NCBI RefSeq assembly: GCF_903064525.1
Contig: NZ_LR797830.1
Location: 930,001 to 994,000 of the forward strand
Source of the DNA: Methylacidimicrobium sp. AP8
GTDB taxonomy: Bacteria; Verrucomicrobiota; Verrucomicrobiia; Methylacidiphilales; Methylacidiphilaceae
Length of the DNA: 64,000 bases
Direction: 5' to 3'
Positions 1 through 7,555 of this stretch are shown here, piece by piece. The notes beneath the pieces are model-generated. The model was not told the origin of the DNA. It ran no database searches and saw nothing but the letters and a program-made list of their open reading frames with translations. The position numbers and the translations under genes are program-made. Within the stretch, counting starts at the first letter, position 1. The number at the start of each line of letters is the position of its first letter.

Positions 1-536
1 AAGATCGCCATCAGGTTTTCCTCGACCGTGAGCTTGCGGAAGATCGACTCTTCCTGCGGGAGGTAGCCGAGTCCCTTTTGCGCCCGCCGGTGCATCGGCA
101 TCCGCGTGACCTTTTCTCCGTCGATGAAGACATCGCCTTCGGTAGGCCGGATCAGGCCGACGAGCATGTAAAAGGTGGTCGTCTTCCCGGCCCCGTTAGG
201 ACCCAGGAGCCCGACGATCTCGCCCCTTCCGATGTGCAGATCGACGCCGTTGACGACGCGCCTATGGCCGAACTGCTTGACGAGCCCCTTGGCAGAAAGG
301 GGATAGATTCCCTCCTGCTCGTCGGCCGCGGGGGGGTGAAGAACCCGGGACGGAACCGGCTGTCCCGCCGCCTCGTGGACCGGGGCTTCGGAAACTTCGG
401 GATTGGTTCGGTGCGGCGAGCTTCCGCCGGGGCCGAACGGCGAGGGATTGTCCCATGGCGGGAAAGAGACGCGGCCGCGGGAACCGAAGGGGTGGGAGGC
501 CGGATCGGGAAGGCCGTCCTGGCGGGGACTGTCCAT
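1..536 (-). CDS. lptB: LPS export ABC transporter ATPase LptB, 3' part outside window
   Basis: Cytoplasmic ATPase that powers lipopolysaccharide extraction from the inner membrane with LptF/LptG. The visible part has the Walker A loop (GPNGAGKTT), then the [13 protein letters not shown] and [14 protein letters not shown] segments typical of LptB. The rest of the ABC domain lies beyond base 1. The ATG at 536 follows a GGCGGGA Shine-Dalgarno-like stretch and adds about 80 proline- and serine-rich residues before the ABC domain begins ([18 protein letters not shown]). LptB homologues usually start directly with the ABC domain, so the extension is unusual and a later start cannot be excluded. The gene is divergent from hemQ. 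Identity is well supported; the start is less certain. Confidence 0.9.
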   Translation of the reverse strand, partial: MDSPRQDGLPDPASHPFGSRGRVSFPPWDNPSPFGPGGSSPHRTNPEVSEAPVHEAAGQPVPSRVLHPPAADEQEGIYPLSAKGLVKQFGHRRVVNGVDLHIGRGEIVGLLGPNGAGKTTTFYMLVGLIRPTEGDVFIDGEKVTRMPMHRRAQKGLGYLPQEESIFRKLTVEENLMAI

Positions 537-653
537 GCTTCCCGCCAAGAGTATCAGAAGTGCCGCCCTCAGGCAATGGACTCGGCGGCCTGAGAGGGGA
601 AGAGAGACTTTCGATTGCCATCGGGCGGCGATTTCCGCAAAGATCCATAGGTT

Positions 654-1469
654 GTGAATCCTGCAACCGCCGGAAAGCTGGAGCCCAAGGAGGGGCTCTT
701 CGTCCTCCACCTTTTCTACCGGTTCGAAGGAAGAGATCTCGCAGGGGCGGCGTCGTCCAAGGTGCTGCTGGGAAGCCTGGAAGCATTGCTCGCGGAGGCC
801 CGCGAGGCGGATCGGACGCAAGTTGCTACCCTGTCCCTGATCGGGAGGGCCGACCTCGGCTTCCTTTTTTTCTGCCCCGACCTCCACCGGCTCCATCGCT
901 GGGAGAAGCGGCTGGCCGCCCTGCTTGGCCGCAACGGGTGGGCGAAGACCTTCTCCTTCTTCTCGATGACGGAACGTTCCGAGTACACGACCTCGGAAGA
1001 AGAACATGCCGATCAGCTCATTTCCCAGGAGGGGCTCGTTCCCGGATCCCAGGAATTCGAGGAGAAGATGAAGTCCTTTCGCGAGCGGATGCGCCACTAC
1101 ACCGAGGTCCGGCTCTACCCCACCCTGCCGGATTGGCCCTTCTTCGCCTTCTATCCGATGAACAAGAAGAGGGAGGCGGGGATGAACTGGTACGTCCTCT
1201 CGCTCGCCGAAAGGAAGGAGCTGATGCGGGGCCACGCGCTGGTCGGACGGCGTTACACCGGGCGGGTCGTCCAGTATGTGACCGGATCGACCGGCTTGGA
1301 CGACTGGGAGTGGGGTGTTACCCTCTTCGCTCACGATCCCTACGAGGTGAAGGCGATCGTGACCGAGATGCGCTTCGATTCTGTAAGCGCCCGTTACGGG
1401 GAGTTCGGTCCCTTCTACACCGGGTTGCAGGCGCCCGTCGCCGAAATCCTCGACCGGCTCGCCGTTTGA
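654..1469 (+). CDS. hemQ: Coproheme decarboxylase HemQ (chlorite dismutase family)
   Basis: Peroxide-dependent decarboxylase that turns coproheme into heme b, the last step of the coproporphyrin-dependent heme pathway. The 271-residue protein carries the family signatures [14 protein letters not shown] (about residues 167-180), [11 protein letters not shown] with the expected proximal heme ligand His194, and [15 protein letters not shown] (about 211-225). These match HemQ rather than true chlorite dismutases, which need a distal Arg that I cannot confirm. The start is GTG at 654. The glutaredoxin gene follows 100 bp downstream on the same strand. The presence of HemQ suggests the cell does not rely on the classical protoporphyrin route. 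Confidence 0.9.
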   Translation: MNPATAGKLEPKEGLFVLHLFYRFEGRDLAGAASSKVLLGSLEALLAEAREADRTQVATLSLIGRADLGFLFFCPDLHRLHRWEKRLAALLGRNGWAKTFSFFSMTERSEYTTSEEEHADQLISQEGLVPGSQEFEEKMKSFRERMRHYTEVRLYPTLPDWPFFAFYPMNKKREAGMNWYVLSLAERKELMRGHALVGRRYTGRVVQYVTGSTGLDDWEWGVTLFAHDPYEVKAIVTEMRFDSVSARYGEFGPFYTGLQAPVAEILDRLAV

Positions 1470-1569
1470 GCTATCCTCATCGGCCGGGAACTCCTCGACT
1501 TTTCATGCGGGAAGGAAAAGCGAGCCTGAGCGACGGAAATGAAGAGGCCGTCAATCGCCGTTTGAAGCC

Positions 1570-1815
1570 ATGCAGCGAGTAACCCTATACGTGAAAACAG
1601 GTTGTCCTTGGTGTGCCGAGGCGGAGGCCGTGCTGCAACGCTACGGCATCTCCTACGATCGTTTCGACGTTTTACGGAACCCGGAGGCCTATCGCCGGAT
1701 GAAAGCGATCTCCGGACAGTCGCGAGCGCCTACCATGGAATGGGGGGACGAGGTGCTTGCGGATTTCGGGGCCGAGGAGCTCGAGGCCTTCCTTCGGGAC
1801 AAGGACTTGAAGTAA
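1570..1815 (+). CDS. Glutaredoxin-like thiol-disulfide protein
   Basis: Small 81-residue cytosolic redox protein with the glutaredoxin fold. The active site CPWC lies at about residues 12-15, after a beta strand (VTLYVKTG). A conserved cis-proline region (RAPTMEW) and the C-terminal helix DFGAEELEAFLRDKDL complete the fold. The length fits NrdH or minimal glutaredoxins. Specific partners cannot be told from sequence. It lies downstream of hemQ and converges with def, whose stop is 26 bp away. Confidence 0.85.
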   Translation: MQRVTLYVKTGCPWCAEAEAVLQRYGISYDRFDVLRNPEAYRRMKAISGQSRAPTMEWGDEVLADFGAEELEAFLRDKDLK

Positions 1816-1840
1816 GCCGAACGGTCGTCCCGGCCGCTTC

Positions 1841-2407
1841 TTATTCTTTCGGAGCCATGGCTGGCAGACCTTGCCGGATGCGCGCGAGCTTTTCCTTGAT
1901 CTCCTTCCGCTGAGCGGGCTTGAGGTAGTCGATGAAGAGCTTGCCGTGGAGATGATCGACCTCGTGTTGAATCACCACGGCCAGAAAGCCGCTCGCCTCG
2001 AAGACCAGGGGCTTCCCGCGAAGATCCTGGGCCCGGACCGAGACACGCCGGGAGCGCGGGACGTCGATCCGCAGCCCGGGAAAGCTCAGGCAGCCTTCGT
2101 TGCCGATCTCCTTGGATTTCGTCAGCGAGAGGACGGGGTTGGCCAGGAAAAGGGGCATCTGCTCTTCGAGCGGCACCGGCCTGCCTCCGACGATCATCGA
2201 GGAGGCGGCTTTAGCCGCCGTGACGTCTACCACCGCAAGCAGCAGAGGCTTGCCCACCTGCTGGGCGGCGAGGCCGACACCCTCATTGGCGGCCATCGTT
2301 TCCCGCATGTCCTCGGCGAATTTTTGGAGATCGGAATCGAATCGCCGAACGGCGGCACCGGGTTGGCGAAGAATCGGATTGCCGTAGAGAACGATCGGAA
2401 GAATCAC
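1841..2407 (-). CDS. def: Peptide deformylase
   Basis: Metalloenzyme that removes the formyl group from the N-terminal methionine of new proteins. All three motifs are present: GVGLAAQQ (residues 43-50), EGCLSFP (104-110, metal ligand Cys106) and HEVDH (148-152, two His ligands and catalytic Glu149). The 188 residues fit the family. The ATG overlaps the exbD stop by four bases (ATGA), so the two genes are probably translationally coupled. Confidence 0.95.
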   Translation of the reverse strand: MILPIVLYGNPILRQPGAAVRRFDSDLQKFAEDMRETMAANEGVGLAAQQVGKPLLLAVVDVTAAKAASSMIVGGRPVPLEEQMPLFLANPVLSLTKSKEIGNEGCLSFPGLRIDVPRSRRVSVRAQDLRGKPLVFEASGFLAVVIQHEVDHLHGKLFIDYLKPAQRKEIKEKLARIRQGLPAMAPKE

Positions 2408-2832
2408 GGGTTGGGGACCTGCGAGGATTTGGCTTCTACCGTAAAGGTGGGAAGGTTGGCAATCCCGGCAACTTTGGCGGCATCCATGACCTGGAGAATG
2501 ATTTCGAAGGGGGCCTTCTTGCTTGCCTTGAGAGCGATCTTGGTCTCCGGCGACTTGGCGAGCGTCTCCTTGAGGAGACGCCCCAGATCCTTGGGCTCGA
2601 CCGGCTTGTCGTCGAGGAAAACCTTCTCATCCTCGGTCACGTAGAGGATGCGGGGAAGATCGGCCCGGACGGGCTTGGCACGCGCCGACTCCGGCAAATC
2701 GATCTTCACGGCGGGCTCCTCTCGCTGAAAAGTCGTGGTTACGACGAAAAAGAGGAGCACGATCGACAAGATGTCGATCAGAGACACCAGGTTGATGAGG
2801 GGTTGCCGCTTCGGGCGTTCAACAAACCGCAT
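2404..2832 (-). CDS. ExbD/TolR-type biopolymer transport protein
   Basis: Inner-membrane subunit of a proton-driven energy transducer (ExbBD/TolQR type). The 142-residue protein has a short cytoplasmic N-terminus, a single membrane helix at about residues 12-34 containing Asp20 in the position of the essential proton-carrying Asp, and a periplasmic domain ending in VMDAAKVAGIANLPTFTV, typical of ExbD/TolR. The partner ExbB/TolQ gene is not visible in the window. It is co-transcribed with def and lies 81 bp downstream of the exported protein gene at 2914-3579. Confidence 0.85.
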   Translation of the reverse strand: MRFVERPKRQPLINLVSLIDILSIVLLFFVVTTTFQREEPAVKIDLPESARAKPVRADLPRILYVTEDEKVFLDDKPVEPKDLGRLLKETLAKSPETKIALKASKKAPFEIILQVMDAAKVAGIANLPTFTVEAKSSQVPNP

Positions 2833-2913
2833 GGAAAGTCCTGCTCAATGGAAACGATTTCCGGGCGCGATCAAGGAAAAAAGTTCAGTCGGAGCCTCGC
2901 GTTTTTCGGAGCG

Positions 2914-3579
2914 TCAGGGGCGCGTCGGCTGCGCCTCCTGGGAGAGGACCGGGGGAACCCGATTTGCCTGCTGGAAGAAGATGTAGGAGAGGATCAGGGA
3001 CATTTTATCCTCCCGGGCGATGCGGAGGTTCGGCGGGACCCGGAATGGGGTGCCGCTGGTGAAGAGCACTCGGACCTTTCCGCCGGCCAGCAGGAAGACA
3101 TGGACCAGCGGGGCCTTCGGGGGTGGAAGCCTTTCGTGAACGAGGATGTAGCTCCCGCTAAGGGAGTCGGTCCTGCCGACTAGCGCGTGGGTTCCTTTTC
3201 GATTCAGATGGTGCTCGATGGCTTTCCTCTGCGCATCGGACAGCGATTCGAGAAACTGCCGCAGCCCCCCGGTCGGATCAAATGGAGCTTCCTGACCGTT
3301 TCTCTGGGCGCCGCCGACGGCTGGCGCAGGCCTGGGCGCGGGGTCGCCGGCTTGGCCTATCTGCACCGGATGCAGGGGGGGTTCCGACGGAGCCCGTTCG
3401 GGTGCCGGGGCTTGGCCTTCCGCTGCCGGCAGTGGATATTCGGGGTCGGTTTGCGCCGCAATCGGGTCGGGACCCAGAAGGACGGCGAGAAGAAGGGGCA
3501 AGGCGACCAGCCATGACAGGTCGGTAAGACTCGTAGGCTCGTCATTTGCGAATCCATGTGCCGTCCGGCTCTTGTACAT
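2914..3579 (-). CDS. Unknown exported protein, last gene of the ydbH-like operon
   Basis: I do not recognise this 221-residue protein. It has a hydrophobic stretch near residues 22-41 (LSWLVALPLLLAVLLG) ending in IAAQ, which fits a signal peptide or anchor. A proline-rich segment follows (about residues 42-95), then a conserved-looking domain from FDPTGGLRQFL to the C-terminus, with ALVGRTDSLSGSYILVHERL and VHVFLLAGGKVRVLFTSG. The ATG at 3579 is preceded by GGGAGA and overlaps the end of the upstream fusion gene by 38 bp, so the three genes form one operon. A role in the same envelope process as the YdbH-like protein is inferred from position only. Confidence 0.6.
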   Translation of the reverse strand: MYKSRTAHGFANDEPTSLTDLSWLVALPLLLAVLLGPDPIAAQTDPEYPLPAAEGQAPAPERAPSEPPLHPVQIGQAGDPAPRPAPAVGGAQRNGQEAPFDPTGGLRQFLESLSDAQRKAIEHHLNRKGTHALVGRTDSLSGSYILVHERLPPPKAPLVHVFLLAGGKVRVLFTSGTPFRVPPNLRIAREDKMSLILSYIFFQQANRVPPVLSQEAQPTRP

Positions 3580-4027
3580 ATTCTCCCGGGAATGCGCGTC
3601 GGCTCCAGCTACGCGCATAGGCTTCCTGGATCTCTTCGAGGGGCTTGCCCTGTAATTTACTTTGGGCCATGTAGAGCTGCAAGCGGTCCCGGTTCTCATC
3701 CTGGACGACGCGCTCCGCGTACTGCTTGTACGCGGGGTCGGCCGGAGGATGGACGACGGCCAGGTATCCGTCGCGGTCTTCTCCGACGATGCCTGCGTTC
3801 TTCAACCCCTGGATCTCCCCGGAACGGAGCCGCCGGCGCTCCGCGACCTGCGGCGAGACGGGCGGGGCATGCGCGCTCTCCTTCTCGGTGACGACCACAT
3901 TCATGTGGACGTGGATTTTCACCGGTTCCGGAGTCGTGACGCGCACCGTCGGAGAGCACCCGAAAAGGACGATCGGAACGGCGGGAAGAAGCCAACCCTT
4001 AGGGGGAAATCGGTGGGTGCTCTCCAT
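3542..4027 (-). CDS. YnbE-YdbL fusion lipoprotein (DUF1318 C-terminal domain)
   Basis: Predicted outer-membrane lipoprotein of 161 residues. Residues 1-24 form a signal peptide with lipobox LFGC (Cys24). Residues 25-47 (SPTVRVTTPEPVKIHVHMNV) resemble the mature part of E. coli YnbE, a tiny lipoprotein. Residues 66-161 resemble YdbL (DUF1318), ending in RAFPGEYVQEPDGTWIRK, which matches the PGEYV...G.W.KK signature of that family. In E. coli these are separate genes acting with YdbH in trans-envelope lipid homeostasis; here they form one polypeptide. The ATG at 4027 has a GGAGG five bases upstream and overlaps the end of the YdbH-like gene by 29 bp. The fusion is read directly from one frame; the function is by homology. 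Confidence 0.8.
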   Translation of the reverse strand: MESTHRFPPKGWLLPAVPIVLFGCSPTVRVTTPEPVKIHVHMNVVVTEKESAHAPPVSPQVAERRRLRSGEIQGLKNAGIVGEDRDGYLAVVHPPADPAYKQYAERVVQDENRDRLQLYMAQSKLQGKPLEEIQEAYARSWSRRAFPGEYVQEPDGTWIRK

Positions 4028-5780
4028 TCGTGACCTCCGGCAACTGATCAGAATTCGGCTCCAGAGACAAGCCGCTTGCGATCGGCTTCCCCAAGCGGGG
4101 ATCTTGTTGCCAGCGGATCGTGAAGTTTCTCCTTCCTTCGGGCCCGCGCAATTCCAGCCGGAGGCGGCTCTCCGGGAGGGCGTAGGAAAGGGAAAGAAAG
4201 CCGACGTTGTAGGCATAGCTGCGGAGAGCACGGGCGAGCATCTCCATGAGCTGGCGCTTGGCCGGCGTCCAGTCGGCGGGAAGGTGTTGGAGGAAAGGAT
4301 CGATGTCCCGGATCTCCAGCTTTCCCGGACCGTCGAGCGTCAAAAAGCCAATCGCGCTCCGGAGGCTCGTTCCGCGCGCGTCGAGGCGGAGGCGGCCCTC
4401 CGCCGTGCCCGTGAGCAAGAGAGCGAAGCGATCGCTGGTGAACTGACGGGCGATCGGTTCGACCGGCACGCCGGTAAAGTGAATCCACCCGCTCCATGGG
4501 AACTCGTTCTGGAAGAGGATCGAAAACCCTCCGTTCCCCTGTCCTCCGTAGAGGTTTCCTCCGAAGTGGCCGAAGATCCCGCTGCTATTGAAGGTGACGT
4601 CGAGCCAGTCGTCGGTCGCCGTGATCCCCCGCCAGGATACCGAATCGAAGAAGATCGTATGGACGAGATTATTGGCCTTCCGTTCGCTCGCCGGCAGGTT
4701 GAAGGAGAGATGTCCGCGGCGCACTTCCAGCACGACATTGTAGGCCGGATACTCGATCCGCCCCGGCATGATCTCGATCTCGTTCCGAAGGCTTGCTTGC
4801 GACCAGTCGTTGAGCGGGACATCGTGAGCAGTCAGGCCGAAAAGGAACGGGAGGACAACTCCGGGCGCGCCGAAGGCGCTGATGAGGAACTGGCCGCCCC
4901 GAACGAGCACGTCGTCGGCGGTCCAGTATTCCAAGGTTTCTTCGCGGTGTTTCTTGCGCCGGATCTCCTCCTCCCTCCGGAACTGTTCCACATACCAGAA
5001 AAGATCGGGTCCGAGATAGAGGACCGGATTGAAAATGCCCAACTGCTCGACGCGGTGCTCCGAGAGCCCGCGCCAGGAAAACTTCACTCGGAGAGCGCCG
5101 ATCGTGAGGATCTTGGCAAGGGGGTCGTAGGGAGAATAGACCTCCACGTTCCGGGCGGTGGCGATGTTTAGCAGGCGATCGTCCCGGCTCAGTCCGGCGA
5201 TCGGGATGTCGTGGAGCTCGATGGGGTGGTCGTGAAAGCCAAGGGCCAGCGGGATCGGCGGCAGGTGGGGCGCCAAGCGGTCGATGTTGATCGTGGCCCG
5301 ACCCACCCGGACGGTGTCGATCCGGAGGCGGGGCTGCGGCAGAAGCTCGACCCACCGGTGAGGACGCCCTCCTGAGCTCGAGGCTCGCTCGAGAAAGGAG
5401 ATCAGGGCCGAGCTCCAGACCGTCGGCGAATCGATTCCTACGTAGGCCAGCCGTTGCCGTAGGAGGAGATCGTCCCACCGCCAGCCGACCTCGACACGGG
5501 GAATGGAGCCGACCTCCCCGAGCGAGACGTCGCGAAGGAGGAGGGAGTGCGGGGAGAGCCATTCGGCGGACGCCACGTCGAACGGAAGGTCGAGGGAGCG
5601 GGCGAGCCGGGTGAGAAGCAGGGCCGTATTGGCCCGGATCCGCCGGCCGACCCATGGCCCGACGGCGAAGAGCAGCGCCGCGAGTACGAGGGGTAGGGCG
5701 AGCGCCCAAACGGACCTCCGGAGAACCCGCTTCTTCCACGGAGGGCCGTGCGGCTGCGGCTCCGGTCCATCGTCCGTCAT
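3999..5780 (-). CDS. YdbH-like AsmA-family trans-envelope protein
   Basis: Predicted 593-residue protein anchored by one membrane helix (about residues 23-43) with a long periplasmic, beta-rich body typical of AsmA-like bridges that carry phospholipid between inner and outer membranes. YdbH assignment rests on size class, the anchor-plus-beta architecture and above all the next gene, a YnbE-YdbL fusion, which reproduces the order of the E. coli operon. E. coli YdbH is larger (about 880 residues), so this is a shorter relative. Clear motifs are few: LRDVSLGE and a C-terminal DLDPFLQ-like segment (IRDIDPFLQHLPADW) are visible. Divergent from bactofilin. Confidence 0.7.
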   Translation of the reverse strand: MTDDGPEPQPHGPPWKKRVLRRSVWALALPLVLAALLFAVGPWVGRRIRANTALLLTRLARSLDLPFDVASAEWLSPHSLLLRDVSLGEVGSIPRVEVGWRWDDLLLRQRLAYVGIDSPTVWSSALISFLERASSSGGRPHRWVELLPQPRLRIDTVRVGRATINIDRLAPHLPPIPLALGFHDHPIELHDIPIAGLSRDDRLLNIATARNVEVYSPYDPLAKILTIGALRVKFSWRGLSEHRVEQLGIFNPVLYLGPDLFWYVEQFRREEEIRRKKHREETLEYWTADDVLVRGGQFLISAFGAPGVVLPFLFGLTAHDVPLNDWSQASLRNEIEIMPGRIEYPAYNVVLEVRRGHLSFNLPASERKANNLVHTIFFDSVSWRGITATDDWLDVTFNSSGIFGHFGGNLYGGQGNGGFSILFQNEFPWSGWIHFTGVPVEPIARQFTSDRFALLLTGTAEGRLRLDARGTSLRSAIGFLTLDGPGKLEIRDIDPFLQHLPADWTPAKRQLMEMLARALRSYAYNVGFLSLSYALPESRLRLELRGPEGRRNFTIRWQQDPRLGKPIASGLSLEPNSDQLPEVTNGEHPPISP

Positions 5781-5930
5781 CCGGCACGGGATGATAGCAA
5801 CGGTCCTCCGGATCGGAAACCGTAAAGCAGCGATTGGTGCGAAACCTAGAAAAAGAGATTGAAATGAGCCTTGTAGCCGCGTTTGCTATGCGGGGAACAG
5901 GGGGAAGGCTTTGGTGTGTCTTTTCTACCG

Positions 5931-6449
5931 ATGAGTACTTCTACGGATGCGCAAAAAAACGAGGGAGAGAACCACGGTCCTAAGGTGACGGTCTTGACGA
6001 GGGATACCGAATTCCGGGGGACGGTCGGCTTCACAGGAGAGCTGCAGCTCAACGGAAGGCTGGAAGGAGAGATCCTCTCCGAAGACGGAACCCTGATCAT
6101 CGGCGATACGGCTCTGGTCAAAGCCGACATTCGGGCGAAGCGGGTGATCGTGCGCGGCCAGGTGTTCGGCAACATCCTCGCCCGCGAGCGGTTGGAACTG
6201 GTCGGCTCGGCCCGCGTCGTGGGGGACGTCCAGACCGGGGCTCTTGCCATTGAACAGGGTGCGGTCTTCATCGGAAAGTCGGAGAGCTTGCAAGCAGACA
6301 AGGTCGAGAAACCCGATCTCTCCTCCTTCTTCAAGATGCTGACCTCCGTCAGCCGGGAACCGGCGCCTACGAAGGCCGGGAAGGGGATCGACGCGACCAG
6401 GCTCATTCCCGGCATGGAAGCAAAATCCGGCGAGAAGGGAAACCCTTAG
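5931..6449 (+). CDS. Bactofilin (polymer-forming cytoskeletal protein)
   Basis: Bactofilins polymerise into filaments that shape cells or position wall enzymes. The central domain (about residues 20-120) shows the repeating beta-helix pattern: GTVGFTGELQLNGRLEGEI, then DTALVKADIRAKRVIVRGQVFGNI, then ARVVGDVQTGALAIEQGAVFIG. The flanking termini are disordered, as is usual. The chosen start is ATG at 5931 (MSTSTDAQ); an in-frame TTG at 5883 would add 16 residues without a better ribosome binding site. Followed 43 bp later by asd on the same strand. Confidence 0.9.
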   Translation: MSTSTDAQKNEGENHGPKVTVLTRDTEFRGTVGFTGELQLNGRLEGEILSEDGTLIIGDTALVKADIRAKRVIVRGQVFGNILARERLELVGSARVVGDVQTGALAIEQGAVFIGKSESLQADKVEKPDLSSFFKMLTSVSREPAPTKAGKGIDATRLIPGMEAKSGEKGNP

Positions 6450-6492
6450 CCGCGCGGCAGGACGGCCTTCTTTTGCGGCTGGAAACCGCGCC

Positions 6493-7494
6493 ATGGGCTT
6501 GCGCATCGGCATCGTCGGGGTGACCGGAGCGGTCGGTCAGGAGGCTCTCCGCCTGCTCGAGCAGGGGGATCTTCCGATCCGCGAAATCCGGCTTTTTGCC
6601 TCGGCCCGTTCCGCGGGGCGGAGCTTTCTCTTCCGCGGGGAGCCGGTTCGGGTCGAAGAGGTCGCGACGGAACGGCTCGCGGGGCTCGACTATGTCTTCT
6701 TCAGCGCCGGCGGCTCGATCTCCCGTCGGTACGCGCCGGAGGCGGTCGAGGGCGGTGCGGTGGTGATCGATAATTCGTCGGCTTTCCGGATGACGGACGG
6801 GGTCCCGTTGGTGGTACCCGAGGTCAACGCGAAGGCGCTCGGCCGCCATCGGGGCATCATCGCCAATCCGAATTGCACCGCGGCCATTCTCGCCACGGCG
6901 GTTTGGCCTCTCCATCGAGCCGCAGGTATCGAACGGATGGTGGTCGCGACCTATCAGGCGGCAAGCGGAGCCGGGGCGAAGGCCCTGGCCGAGCTCGACG
7001 CCCAGGTCCGGCAGTATGCGGCTGGAGAAGCGATTCAGAAGAAGGTCTTTCCGGAGCAGATCGCCTTCAACGTCTTTTCCCACAACACCCCGATCGACGA
7101 ATCCGGGTTCAACGAGGAGGAGAATAAGGTCGCGCAGGAGATCCGCAAGATTTTCGGCGAGCCGGATCTAGGCGTATGCGCCACCTGCATCCGGGTGCCG
7201 GTCTTCCGGGCGCACTCCGAGGCGATCGTGATCGAAACCCGGCGGAAGCTTCCGGCGGAGGAGGCCCGGGAGATCCTGAGCCATGCCCCCGGCGTCACGG
7301 TCGTCGATGACCGTAAGGCTAATCGCTTTCCCACTCCCCTGGAGGCTGCCGGAAAGCGGGAGGTTTTGGTCGGCCGGATCCGGGAGGACCTTTCCCATCC
7401 GCGCGCGCTCGCGCTCTTCGTGAGCGGCGATCAGCTCCTCAAGGGCGCCGCCTGGAACGCGGTCCAAATCCTCGAGCTGCTCGCGGGTCGTTAG
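6493..7494 (+). CDS. asd: Aspartate-semialdehyde dehydrogenase
   Basis: Reduces aspartyl-4-phosphate to aspartate semialdehyde with NADPH, feeding lysine, diaminopimelate, threonine and methionine synthesis. The 333-residue protein starts with a Rossmann nucleotide loop (VGVTGAVGQE), has the catalytic Cys in NPNCT (about residue 136), the active-site region YQAASGAGAKAL, and the substrate-binding stretch CIRVPVFRAHSEAI with the catalytic His. Length and motif order match bacterial Asd exactly. Confidence 0.95.
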   Translation: MGLRIGIVGVTGAVGQEALRLLEQGDLPIREIRLFASARSAGRSFLFRGEPVRVEEVATERLAGLDYVFFSAGGSISRRYAPEAVEGGAVVIDNSSAFRMTDGVPLVVPEVNAKALGRHRGIIANPNCTAAILATAVWPLHRAAGIERMVVATYQAASGAGAKALAELDAQVRQYAAGEAIQKKVFPEQIAFNVFSHNTPIDESGFNEEENKVAQEIRKIFGEPDLGVCATCIRVPVFRAHSEAIVIETRRKLPAEEAREILSHAPGVTVVDDRKANRFPTPLEAAGKREVLVGRIREDLSHPRALALFVSGDQLLKGAAWNAVQILELLAGR

Positions 7495-7555
7495 TCCGGG
7501 GAACCCGGTCCGTTCCCGCTTGGGGAACGGCGCGGCGGGCGCGTATAGTGAAAGC

